A DNA stretch of 24,939 nt from CAYXRS01 sp964636485 (GTDB lineage: Bacteria > Gemmatimonadota > Gemmatimonadetes > Gemmatimonadales > Gemmatimonadaceae). A model generated the notes under the pieces. It saw only the letters and a list, made by a program, of their open reading frames with translations. It made no database searches and was not told the origin of the DNA. The DNA is taken from positions 1-24,939 of the forward strand of contig CAZWSO010000021.1 in assembly GCA_964636485.1 (NCBI GenBank), in the 5' to 3' direction. Below, in pieces: positions 6,370-14,477 of the stretch. A program made the position numbers and the translations under genes. Each line of letters begins with the position of its first letter. The stretch's first letter is position 1.

Positions 6370-9300
6370 GCTGAGGATTGTTCGATCGGTGCTGATCTGC
6401 TGTTTGTCATTTGGCGCGTCGGCGTGCTCGGACACCCGCAGGCCGGAAGCGACTGCGACCGTGGACACCAGCCATTCTATTCAGGTGTCGCCGCCGGACC
6501 AAACGATCATCGACCATTCCCCGAGCGCGCAGCCTGACAGCGTGCGGGACGAGATCGCGCGCCTGCTGCGGCTCGCGGCACGGGCATCTTCCCCGGCCGT
6601 CGCGGCCCGACACATCACCAGTGCCCGGTCACTTGCGGAGACCTACGCCACGGCCTGGGCGGACTCATTTCCTGTGCGACAGGTGGAGCGGTTTGCCAAC
6701 GCCACGCCCGTGCAGCGGCGCAACGTTGCAGATGCCGACAGTCTGCGCCGCGAGGCCCGGATCGTGGTGGGCCAGCGGGGTGTTGGCGCCGCCATGCAGC
6801 TCTGGCGGGAGAGTCTGCGCCTCACCACCGCTGCCGGCGATTCCGCCGGGCGCGCCGCTTCACTCGCCAGCATTGGAGCCGGGCACTACATGGCTGGCAA
6901 CTTCGACAGTGCCGTCCACTATCTGGAACGCGCGCGCACTCTCGCGACGGCGCTGGCAGACCATCGCACCGTGGGAAACGTTCTCGGCAACCTGGCCAAC
7001 ATAAGCAAGGACCGCGGTGATCTCGCGACGGCGACTCAGCTATACGAGCAGGCATCGATTGTTCGGCGGCGGAGCGGTGACTCGCGTGGGATTGCTGCCG
7101 ATCAGAACAACCTCGGCCTTATTGCTCGTGCGCTGGGCGACATGGACGGCGCGCGCAAGGCGTTCGAGGAGGCGCTGGCGCTCAACCGGAGCGAGGGTCG
7201 CCACCGCCTCGTGGCGATCAACCTCACGAACCTGGGCGACATAGCCGCGATCGACGGCGACTATGCCGCGGCGCACGAGTACTACACATCTGCGCTCGAG
7301 CTGAACCAGGCCGCCGGCGACGCGGCAGAAGAGGGCTTTGTCCTTCATAGCCTCGGCCTTCTGGCCGTGCGGCGTGGCGACTACAGGCGGGCACTTGAGG
7401 TTCTCGTGCAGGCGCTGCGCGTGCACGAAGAATCGGGTGCCGTGGTCGAGGCACTGGCGGTTGGCGGAAGTGTGGCGGCGGTGCAGGCTGCCGTCGGCGA
7501 TTACGAGGCCGCGTATTCGACTCTCGAGCGCGCGCGGAGCGCGGAGGGAGCACTCGGCGTGCCGGGAGTACAGGGCCGACTGGCGCTCGCCCGGGGGGAC
7601 CTCTTCCTCCAGCTCGGTGCCTTCGCCAACGCGGAAGCGGAGTACGCCCGTGCCGAGCACCTCTTCCAGCAGGCGCAGGATGCCGGAGGCCGGGCGGCGG
7701 CGCAGGAGGGACGCGCCGTGTTGCACATGCTGCGCGACGACTACACCGGTGCGCTTCGACTGCTGGAGCTGGCGATGCGCGCACACGAGGCCGGGCGCGA
7801 CGTGCGCTCGGCGGCCCTGACCAGGCTGCAGGAGGGGGACGTACGGCGTCGGCAGGGCGAAGCTGTGGCTGCACGCCGGGCACTGAACTCCGCGTACGAC
7901 ACCTTCACGGCCCTGGGTGAGGAACGTGGCCGAGCCGCGGCTCTGCTGGAACTCGGCGAGCTCGAGCTCAACGCCGGTGCCGTGCTCGCTGCGGAAGCCT
8001 TTTATCGCCGCGGACTGGAAGTCATTGCGGATCTTCCAACGGTGGAACTGCGCTGGCGCCTGCATGCGGGCATGGGTCGAGCCCTGCGTGGCCGCGGCGC
8101 GGTCGAACCGGCCGCCGAACAGCTGCGAGCATCTGTTGCTGCTCTCGAGGGGGCAGCGGCCGGACTGCAGGCGGGAGACCGGCGTGCCGGATTCCTGCTC
8201 GACAAGTGGGAGCCGTACGCCGAGCTGGCTCTTCTCGAGAGCAGGCGTGATCGCGCGGCGGAAACGTTCGCCATCAGCGAGCGAATGCGTAGCGGCCAAT
8301 CGATTGCCATGCTCGGCCGTGGACGGATAGCGAGCGGGCGCCGGTCCAGTGAGCGGGAGCAGGACCTGCGACGTCGAATAGGCGAGCTGATGAGCGAGGT
8401 AGAGGGAGTCGAGTCCGGGCGGGAGAGGCTGCGCGAGCCGGCACTCGGGAATCGCTCGTCCGATGCCGCCCGCGAGGCACTCGCCGCAACTCAGCGGGAG
8501 TACGCCGAGCTCCTTCGCGAGCTGCGGGTGACGGAGCCACGGTACGCGCGACTCGTCGCTCCAACTCGCATCGGGTGGCGCGAGGTTGCGAGACACCTTG
8601 CTTCCGACATGGTGCTCCTCCAGTACATGGTGGCGGATTCCGGATCGATCGTCACCGTAGTCACAGGGGATACCGTTGCCGCGATCGACCTCGACATCCG
8701 GCGTGCCGAACTCGCCAACCTGATCGATTTTGCGCGGGGAGTGATGGAGCGGCCCGGCAGCCACGGAACTCAGCCACTATGGCGGACGCCGCTGCGGCGC
8801 CTGTACCATCATCTGATCGAGCCGGTGGAGCGCGCCGGCTACCTGCGTGGAAGGCGAGCGCTGGTGATAGTTCCCCACGCAGAGCTGCACTTTCTTCCGT
8901 TCGGCGCGCTGCTGTTGTCGGATCCGGCCGACCGCTTTCTCGTCGAGCGTTTTCAGCTTTCCTACGCGCCATCCGCCGGCGCGTGGGTACGACTGGGCAA
9001 TGTGGTGGCGGACCGTCGCGGCGCCCGGGTGTTGGCGCTTGCGCCCCACATAGCACGCCTACCGGCTTCGCGTGACGAGGTCGCGGGCATTCGCGCGGTT
9101 TACGGCCGTCGTACCACCACGCTTTTCGGTTCCGCGGCGAACAAGGGTGCACTGTTGGCATTGGCGCCGCGTCACGACGTGCTGCACTTCGCAACCTATG
9201 GCGTGCTTAACAAGCACAACCCGTTGTTCTCGTATGTCGACCTCTCGAGCTCAGATGATGAAGACGGACGACTGGAGGTGCACGAGGTATTCGATCTCCA

Positions 9301-9655
9301 GCTCATCGGACAGCTCGTGGTGCTGAGCGCCTGCCAGACCGGCCTCGCCGCCGGTGCGTTTTCGGATGTGCCCGCAGGCGACGAATGGGTGGGTCTGATG
9401 CACGGCTTCCTTCAGGCGGGAGCCGGTGGCGTTCTGGGCACCCTCTGGCGTGTCGAGGACCGAACCACTGCCAGGCTCATGCAACAGTTCTATCGCAATC
9501 TCAGGTCGGGACAGGGCGACGCCGCGGCCCTGGCAATGGCTCAGCGGGAGCTTCTGCGCGATTCCACCACGGCCCACCCGTTCTACTGGGCCGGCTTCAT
9601 CATGAGCGGCGCGAGAACGCAGAGGGCGAGGACCGGTAGTGAACGCGGTCGTTGA
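6359..9655 (+). CDS. Lipoprotein-like TPR-CHAT protein (caspase-like fold)
   Basis: The product is 1098 aa from the GTG at 6359; the frame stays open 50 codons further upstream, so the start is uncertain. This start gives a signal-like segment (GRLRIVRSVLICCLSFGASAC) with a possible lipobox Cys. Residues about 160-600 contain roughly eleven TPR-like helical hairpins with 40-residue spacing (for example NLGLIARALGDMDGARKAFE). A charged, probably coiled-coil stretch follows at about 660-730. A CHAT domain occupies about 725-1085 (ALVIVPHAELHFLPFGALL, HFATYGVLNKHNPLFS, VVLSACQTGLA). CHAT domains are clan CD peptidase-like folds with a His-Cys dyad. Cys992 is present in SACQTG, but the usual HG histidine is Tyr947-Gly948; His943 lies four residues before. 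It lies between the anti-sigma and sigma genes and may act on them. Confidence 0.85.
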   Translation: MIGRLRIVRSVLICCLSFGASACSDTRRPEATATVDTSHSIQVSPPDQTIIDHSPSAQPDSVRDEIARLLRLAARASSPAVAARHITSARSLAETYATAWADSFPVRQVERFANATPVQRRNVADADSLRREARIVVGQRGVGAAMQLWRESLRLTTAAGDSAGRAASLASIGAGHYMAGNFDSAVHYLERARTLATALADHRTVGNVLGNLANISKDRGDLATATQLYEQASIVRRRSGDSRGIAADQNNLGLIARALGDMDGARKAFEEALALNRSEGRHRLVAINLTNLGDIAAIDGDYAAAHEYYTSALELNQAAGDAAEEGFVLHSLGLLAVRRGDYRRALEVLVQALRVHEESGAVVEALAVGGSVAAVQAAVGDYEAAYSTLERARSAEGALGVPGVQGRLALARGDLFLQLGAFANAEAEYARAEHLFQQAQDAGGRAAAQEGRAVLHMLRDDYTGALRLLELAMRAHEAGRDVRSAALTRLQEGDVRRRQGEAVAARRALNSAYDTFTALGEERGRAAALLELGELELNAGAVLAAEAFYRRGLEVIADLPTVELRWRLHAGMGRALRGRGAVEPAAEQLRASVAALEGAAAGLQAGDRRAGFLLDKWEPYAELALLESRRDRAAETFAISERMRSGQSIAMLGRGRIASGRRSSEREQDLRRRIGELMSEVEGVESGRERLREPALGNRSSDAAREALAATQREYAELLRELRVTEPRYARLVAPTRIGWREVARHLASDMVLLQYMVADSGSIVTVVTGDTVAAIDLDIRRAELANLIDFARGVMERPGSHGTQPLWRTPLRRLYHHLIEPVERAGYLRGRRALVIVPHAELHFLPFGALLLSDPADRFLVERFQLSYAPSAGAWVRLGNVVADRRGARVLALAPHIARLPASRDEVAGIRAVYGRRTTTLFGSAANKGALLALAPRHDVLHFATYGVLNKHNPLFSYVDLSSSDDEDGRLEVHEVFDLQLIGQLVVLSACQTGLAAGAFSDVPAGDEWVGLMHGFLQAGAGGVLGTLWRVEDRTTARLMQQFYRNLRSGQGDAAALAMAQRELLRDSTTAHPFYWAGFIMSGARTQRARTGSERGR

Positions 9656-9696
9656 CCGCCGGGGCTGTGCGGACTAGCCTGAAGCCGGTGTCCCGC

Positions 9697-9704
9697 GAGG
9701 AGGG
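9697..9704 (+). promoter_or_regulatory. Shine-Dalgarno sequence that sets a TTG start for the sigma factor
   Basis: GAGGAGGG lies at 9697-9704, with the AGGAGG core ending six bases before the TTG at 9710. No ATG or GTG in this frame offers a comparable site, so the TTG start is well supported. Confidence 0.75.
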
Positions 9705-9709
9705 CACCC

Positions 9710-10483
9710 TTGGAGAAGTGGCAGGCCAAACTGAAGGAGGGCGATCCCGAGGCGGCCTGGGACCTCTTCATCGAGCGCTATCACCGCCTCATCCTCGCCA
9801 CCATCCGGCGTACCGTGCAGGGCGCGGACAGCGCCTCGGACGTCTTCACGTACGTGTGCGAGCAGCTCTCGCTGGACTCGCTCGCGCGCCTTCAGCGCTA
9901 CGTCGAAGGGGCACGGCGAGGGCGATTCTCCACCTGGCTGGTAGCAGTCGTTCACAATCTCACAGTAGACTGGCTGCGCCACCGCGATGGGCGCCGGCGC
10001 GTGAAGACGCCGGCCGGACTGTCCCCCATCCAGCGGCAGATCTTCTTTCACGTCTTCGTCGAGCAGCGTTCTCACGCCGAAACGTACGAGCTGGTGCGAC
10101 TGGCGATATCCGACCGACTGTCGTTTGGCATCTTTCTCAGGGAATTGGCGCAGACGTATCGGCTGGTGGAGGCGGCGGGCCCGGCAGGGGTGATGCGTTA
10201 TCTAACTGGACTTGCGGATAGCGCCCACAGCGAGGAGTCGACCAGCGAAAGGCTGATCGCCCGTGAGGAGCTTCGCCGCGAGCTCGCCAGGGCGTTCGAA
10301 TCGCTTCCAGCGGACGAGCGCTTGGGCGTACAACTCTTCATCGTGGAGGAGTTGCCGGCCGCGGATGTGGCGCGGACTCTCGGATGGCCGAACGCCAAGG
10401 CCGTGTACAACCGGGTCTATCGCGCGCTCGCCAGCATGCGCAGGGTGCTGGAGCAGAAGGGAATTGCACGCGGCGATCTCTGA
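9710..10483 (+). CDS. ECF-like RNA polymerase sigma factor
   Basis: A 257-aa protein. Region 2 spans about 5-100 and includes DVFTYVCEQL and the promoter-melting helix FSTWLVAVVHNLTVDWLRHR. Region 4 spans about 185-250 with the helix-turn-helix PAADVARTLGWPNAKAVYNR, which would read the -35 element. The linker between them (about 100-185, including IFFHVFVEQRSHAETYELVR) is much longer than in a standard ECF factor (whole protein about 190 aa), so this belongs to an unusual sigma group. The TTG start has a strong Shine-Dalgarno sequence. It lies 54 bp after the TPR-CHAT gene, and the matching anti-sigma candidate is the first gene of the same-strand block. Its target promoters are unknown; autoregulation would be expected, but no promoter motif was identified. 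Confidence 0.85.
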   Translation: MEKWQAKLKEGDPEAAWDLFIERYHRLILATIRRTVQGADSASDVFTYVCEQLSLDSLARLQRYVEGARRGRFSTWLVAVVHNLTVDWLRHRDGRRRVKTPAGLSPIQRQIFFHVFVEQRSHAETYELVRLAISDRLSFGIFLRELAQTYRLVEAAGPAGVMRYLTGLADSAHSEESTSERLIAREELRRELARAFESLPADERLGVQLFIVEELPAADVARTLGWPNAKAVYNRVYRALASMRRVLEQKGIARGDL

Positions 10484-10746
10484 CGAAGCGCCAGGGTTTT
10501 GGAGCGTCTTCGAGCGCATCGGTTAATGTGCCAAATTCAGGAACACGCAACCTCGACTGTTGGCGTCCTGATCAACCGCAGCCTATCGTTGCCGCTGTAG
10601 GTGCGTAGACCTCCCGCGTTGTCAGACCCGCAGCGTACTATCCGGGTCAGTCCGACTTGCCTGATTGGTGAGCTTCGGAGGGCGCGATCAGTCGCGTAGC
10701 CCCTCAGCATACCTCTTTCAGTAGCTCCGCTATCCAGGAAGCAGCT

Positions 10747-12645
10747 ATGACCGTCCGGATTCAGGCATTAGGCACCGCCCCTCGCCCCTCAACCGCCCGC
10801 ACGCTCTCCAAATCCGACTTCAAGCTCGCGCGCACCTGCGAAGCCAAGCTCTACTTCCGGGAGAACGGGTACACGGACAACCGCGACGGCGATCCGTATC
10901 TGGCGCTCCTCGCCGAGGGCGGATACATGGTCGAGGCTCTGGCCAAGGCGAGGTACCCGGATGGCGTTCAGCTCGATTACGGGCGCGATCCCGCTCAGGA
11001 CTATGCGCGCACGCTGGAGCACCTCAGCCGCGACAACGTCACGCTCTTCGAGGCAACGCTGATTGCCGGAAGGCGGCAGGCGCGAGTCGACATTCTCGAG
11101 AAGAAGGGTAACGTCGTCCGCCTGCTGGAGGTGAAGGCGAAATCGTTCGACGGCGCGGAGCACACGTCCTCTTTGGACGGTGGCAGGCGCGGTGCGCTCC
11201 GGGCGGTCAGAGCGCCGCACAGGATATTGGCCGACTGGGAGGAGAAGCTGGAGGACATCACGTTTCAGGTGCTTCTCCTCGAGAAGATGATGCCGGATCT
11301 GGTTATTCGGCCGTTTCTGGTGCTGGTGGACAAATGCAAGCACGCCGGTGTGGACGACGTGCCGAGCTACTTCGAGCTCGTGCGGCACGAGCGCGACGGC
11401 GCGGCTCGGCTGCACACTGCCCGATACATCGGCCCGCCAGAGCTGCTTGGCGAACTCGATCTGATCACCGAGGTGGACGTATCGGAAGAGGTCGCGATGC
11501 TGCGCCACGACGTCGAAGGAGCTGCGGCGCTGTTCGAGTCGCGGCTGGATGCGCCACTGCCTGTACACCTGGCCGGAGTGGAGCGGGGAGCCAAGTGCCG
11601 GGACTGCGAATTCCGCGTTGATGCCGATGCCGACAAGAATGGCTTCGCCGAGTGCTGGCGCGGGCTCGCGACCCCTTCGCCTCACATGTTGGAGCTGTTC
11701 TCTGTCAGCAGAGCCAGGGCACCCGACAACACACCGCTCATTGAATGGATGATCGGTGAAGGTAAGGCCGCGCTTCTGGACATCCCGCTCGACGGCCTCG
11801 AGATCAGGAACGCCAATCCTGCCAGTGTGCCGGCGCGGCAGCGGCGACAGATCGAATTCACCAGACGCGGCGAGATCTTCAGGAGCGATGCCCTAAGCGA
11901 CAGCATCGACGCCCTCAAGCCTCCGTTGTACTTCATCGATTTCGAGACATCTCGCCTCGCTCTGCCATACCATCGTGGGATGAAACCCTACGGCCTGGTG
12001 ACGTTTCAGTGGAGCTGTCACACTGTCGATGCGATCGGCGCGTGTCCGGCTCACAGCCACTGGCTGAACGATGCGGATGTCTGGCCCAACCAGGCCTTCG
12101 CGGAGTCCCTGCGCTCCGCGATCGGCGACGATGGGGCCGTGGTCACGTGGACACACTTCGAGGCGACCACGATGCGGCAGATCATAGCGGATCTGGACCG
12201 GTTCGGGCGCAAAGCGCCGGAGCTGGTCGAGTGGATCACGGATGTGATCGAACGGCGCATAGTGGACCTCCACGAATGGGCACGGAGCGACTACTACCAC
12301 CCGGGAATGGGCGGTCGAACGTCGATCAAGGCCGTGATGCACGCGCTGTGGAGCAGCGATCCCATCATGCACCAGCAGTTCGAGGAGTGGACGGGGCTCA
12401 AGCCTGATGTTACGCGCGACCCGTACTCGGCTCTGCCACCGGTTGAGATCAATGGCGTGTTGCAGGACGTGCACGAAGGTACCGCGGCCGTGCGCGCCTA
12501 TCAGGAGATGATGTACGGCGCCGACAAGCACGACTCGGCGGTCAGGGCACAGTGGGGCAGTCTCCTCAGGCAGTACTGCGCGCTCGACACACTGAGCATG
12601 GTGCTGATTCTGGAGCACTGGCGTCGCGTGGTCGGATCGGCATGA
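10747..12645 (+). CDS. DUF2779 protein: Cas4-like PD-(D/E)XK nuclease plus DEDDy exonuclease fold
   Basis: A 632-aa protein. The N-terminal half has a RecB/Cas4-type nuclease core: E102, D115 in ARVDILEKKG, and E128-V-K130 in LLEVKAKS. Four cysteines placed as in Cas4 could hold a 4Fe-4S cluster: C31 near the N-terminus, then C284-x2-C287 and C303. The C-terminal half is a DnaQ-like domain of the DUF2779 type: exo I D398-F-E400 in YFIDFET, a THFEATTM segment at 469-476, D507 in VDLHEW, and an exo III Y610-x3-D614. Activity on DNA or RNA ends is therefore likely; the biological target is unknown. The ATG at 10747 has AGGA seven bases upstream. The neighbours downstream are an unknown protein and two WYL regulators. 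DUF2779 proteins are seen in accessory and defence-like contexts, which is my inference for this one. Confidence 0.85.
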   Translation: MTVRIQALGTAPRPSTARTLSKSDFKLARTCEAKLYFRENGYTDNRDGDPYLALLAEGGYMVEALAKARYPDGVQLDYGRDPAQDYARTLEHLSRDNVTLFEATLIAGRRQARVDILEKKGNVVRLLEVKAKSFDGAEHTSSLDGGRRGALRAVRAPHRILADWEEKLEDITFQVLLLEKMMPDLVIRPFLVLVDKCKHAGVDDVPSYFELVRHERDGAARLHTARYIGPPELLGELDLITEVDVSEEVAMLRHDVEGAAALFESRLDAPLPVHLAGVERGAKCRDCEFRVDADADKNGFAECWRGLATPSPHMLELFSVSRARAPDNTPLIEWMIGEGKAALLDIPLDGLEIRNANPASVPARQRRQIEFTRRGEIFRSDALSDSIDALKPPLYFIDFETSRLALPYHRGMKPYGLVTFQWSCHTVDAIGACPAHSHWLNDADVWPNQAFAESLRSAIGDDGAVVTWTHFEATTMRQIIADLDRFGRKAPELVEWITDVIERRIVDLHEWARSDYYHPGMGGRTSIKAVMHALWSSDPIMHQQFEEWTGLKPDVTRDPYSALPPVEINGVLQDVHEGTAAVRAYQEMMYGADKHDSAVRAQWGSLLRQYCALDTLSMVLILEHWRRVVGSA

Positions 12646-12852
12646 GCAGCTCCATCTCCCGATGCCCGGATCGCGAGTGGGAACACCGAGGGCAGCGGCC
12701 GCGTCGCCGCGCAAGGTGCAGGTGACGTTCCATGACTGCCACGCTGGAACGGAATAGGGCGGCACGCGTCTGGCTGGCCCGAAGCCCCGACCGCCCTTGC
12801 GCCGCTGCCCGGCATCGCCATCGTTGATGCCCTCCCCACTCCGGAGCCTCTC

Positions 12853-13218
12853 ATGGCGACAATGACCATCACTCTCGAAGCCGCCGAGCTGCACGCAGCA
12901 CTCGATGCGGACTGGGAGCTCGGCGACGACGCCACCGCCGCCCTCGAAGCAGCCGCCGAGCTGGCGGAGTTTCCGGTCCGCGAGCCGCTCAAGGCCGCGT
13001 TCTGGAAGTGGTTTCAGGCTCACCGCGAGAAGGTCGTTCTCCGCAAGCGCATCCTCTTCTTCACGGTCTCGCTCCGCGTGAAGCACCTCAAGTTCCTGTT
13101 CGAGAAGTTCTTCGGACCGGAGCAGCCGGCGGATGACGCGATGGAGATAGCGCCGGCACTAAGTCCGAAGTCCGCGAAGCGGCCGCGCGGACGCGGGACT
13201 GTCAGGCCCCGCTCCTAG
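12853..13218 (+). CDS. Unknown 121-aa protein
   Basis: Not recognised. The N-terminal 45 residues are acidic and Ala-rich (LHAALDADWELGDDATAALE) and probably helical. The middle is aromatic and basic (AAFWKWFQAHREKVVLRKR, then HLKFLFEKFFG), like an amphipathic helical pair. The C-terminus is disordered-looking and strongly basic (PKSAKRPRGRGTVRPRS), which would suit nucleic-acid binding. No signal peptide or transmembrane segment. The ATG has GGAG eight bases upstream. It stands between the DUF2779 nuclease and the WYL pair on the same strand, so a shared role is possible. Confidence 0.65.
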   Translation: MATMTITLEAAELHAALDADWELGDDATAALEAAAELAEFPVREPLKAAFWKWFQAHREKVVLRKRILFFTVSLRVKHLKFLFEKFFGPEQPADDAMEIAPALSPKSAKRPRGRGTVRPRS

Positions 13219-13316
13219 CTTCCCCCCTGAGCAGCGGGTCGTCTCGAGAGAGTATCGATGGTGCCTGTGCGGATGCACCAGTGCTGGTCGCGTGAGCGAC
13301 CCGGAGGAGCCGGCTC

Positions 13317-14477
13317 GTGAAAGTGCGTGGAAACAAGGAAACGCCCAAAGTCCCGGCCCCATCCGCGCGCAAGGTCCAGCGATGGATCGATCTCCTTGCC
13401 GCGCTCCTCGTCCGACAGTACCCGGCAACCTTCGAGGATCTCTCCCGCGATGTACCCGCATACGCCGAACAGGCAAAGCCCGCCACCGTCATGCGAATGT
13501 TCGAGCGCGACAAGGACGAGCTGCGCGCGTTCGGCGTGCCGATCGAGACGATCGTGGTGGAAACCGATGATGGTCCGCGCGGCGCGTACCGGCTGAATCG
13601 CAGGGACTTCTATCTGCCCTACCTGTACGCGACGACGCCGGAACGGAGCACCTCTTCGCCGTCGCGCCGGGTGGATCGCTTCGGTTATCGCGCGCTCACG
13701 AAGCTGGCCTTCGAGCCCGACGAGCTGGCGGCGGTAGCCGAGGCAGCGGCTCGCGTCCGCGCGCTGGGCGATCCGCTGCTCACCGAGGATACGAGCTCCG
13801 CGGTTCGAAAGCTTGCGGTGGACCTGCCGCTGAACGGCACTGCCGCCGAGGTCACCGTGCTCAGCGCGGCGCCGCACATCGAGGCGGCGATCTTCGAGGC
13901 GCTTAGCGAGGCGCTCACCTCCCGCAAAACCGTGAGCTTCGACTATCACGCGATGAGCACGGACAGGACTGAACGCCGGACTGCCGAACCATACGGACTG
14001 TTCTTCCTCAGCTCACAGTGGTATCTGGCGGCGAGAGATGTAGACAGGGGGGAACTGCGGAACTTCCGACTCAGCCGCATTGCCGATCCCAGGGTGAACA
14101 CCAGGCGTGCGCAGACGTCGGACTACGCCATTCCGCGCACCTTCAGTCTGCGCGAGCATGCCCGCTCCCGCCACGCCTGGGAGCTCGGCGACGGCGACGC
14201 AATGGATGTGGTCGTGGAGTTCAGGCGCGAGACCGGCGCCGCTGCCGCGGCCGCGCGCCTCGGGACGCCAGTGGCTGGTGAGGGGGGACGCCGGAGCTTC
14301 AAGGTGCGTCGAGTGGATTCCTTCGCGCGCTGGCTGCTCTCCTTCGGGGGCGACGCGGTGCCAGTGACGCCGCCGGCGCTGGTTGGGATGTACGGCGACT
14401 ACCTGCGGCAGACGCTGGCGCTGTATCAGCCGGCGGCAGCGCGGCGAACGAGCGGCGGCAAGAAGGGCGCGACATGA
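13317..14477 (+). CDS. WYL-domain transcriptional regulator, PafB-like (first of a pair)
   Basis: A 386-aa protein. Residues about 18-95 form a winged helix-turn-helix (RWIDLLAALLVRQYP, then MFERDKDELRAFGVPIET, a phrase typical of the DeoR-like N-terminus of WYL regulators). The WYL domain covers about 190-265 with the name motif W235-Y236-L237 in SSQWYLAAR and the basic strand NFRLSRI. A WCX-like C-terminal region follows. WYL domains bind nucleic acid or other ligands and switch the HTH; the PafB/PafC pair of actinobacteria activates DNA-damage genes. The GTG at 13317 has GGAGGAG seven bases upstream. Its stop overlaps the start of the second WYL gene by ATGA, which indicates coupled translation. 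Confidence 0.85.
   Translation: MKVRGNKETPKVPAPSARKVQRWIDLLAALLVRQYPATFEDLSRDVPAYAEQAKPATVMRMFERDKDELRAFGVPIETIVVETDDGPRGAYRLNRRDFYLPYLYATTPERSTSSPSRRVDRFGYRALTKLAFEPDELAAVAEAAARVRALGDPLLTEDTSSAVRKLAVDLPLNGTAAEVTVLSAAPHIEAAIFEALSEALTSRKTVSFDYHAMSTDRTERRTAEPYGLFFLSSQWYLAARDVDRGELRNFRLSRIADPRVNTRRAQTSDYAIPRTFSLREHARSRHAWELGDGDAMDVVVEFRRETGAAAAAARLGTPVAGEGGRRSFKVRRVDSFARWLLSFGGDAVPVTPPALVGMYGDYLRQTLALYQPAAARRTSGGKKGAT

Noticed and set aside
7040..8764. 574-codon minus-strand open frame inside the TPR-CHAT gene
   Set aside because: Low-complexity product with no motifs; the plus-strand frame has regular 40-residue TPRs.
10625..10648. GACCCG/CGGGTC inverted repeat after the sigma factor gene as a terminator
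   Set aside because: Six-base stem with a 12-base loop and no T-tract, about 140 bp after the stop; chance is likely in GC-rich DNA.
12726..12751. CGTTCC/GGAACG inverted repeat as an operator for the WYL regulators
   Set aside because: Only six bases per arm with a 14-base spacer, and not repeated upstream of the WYL or nuclease genes.
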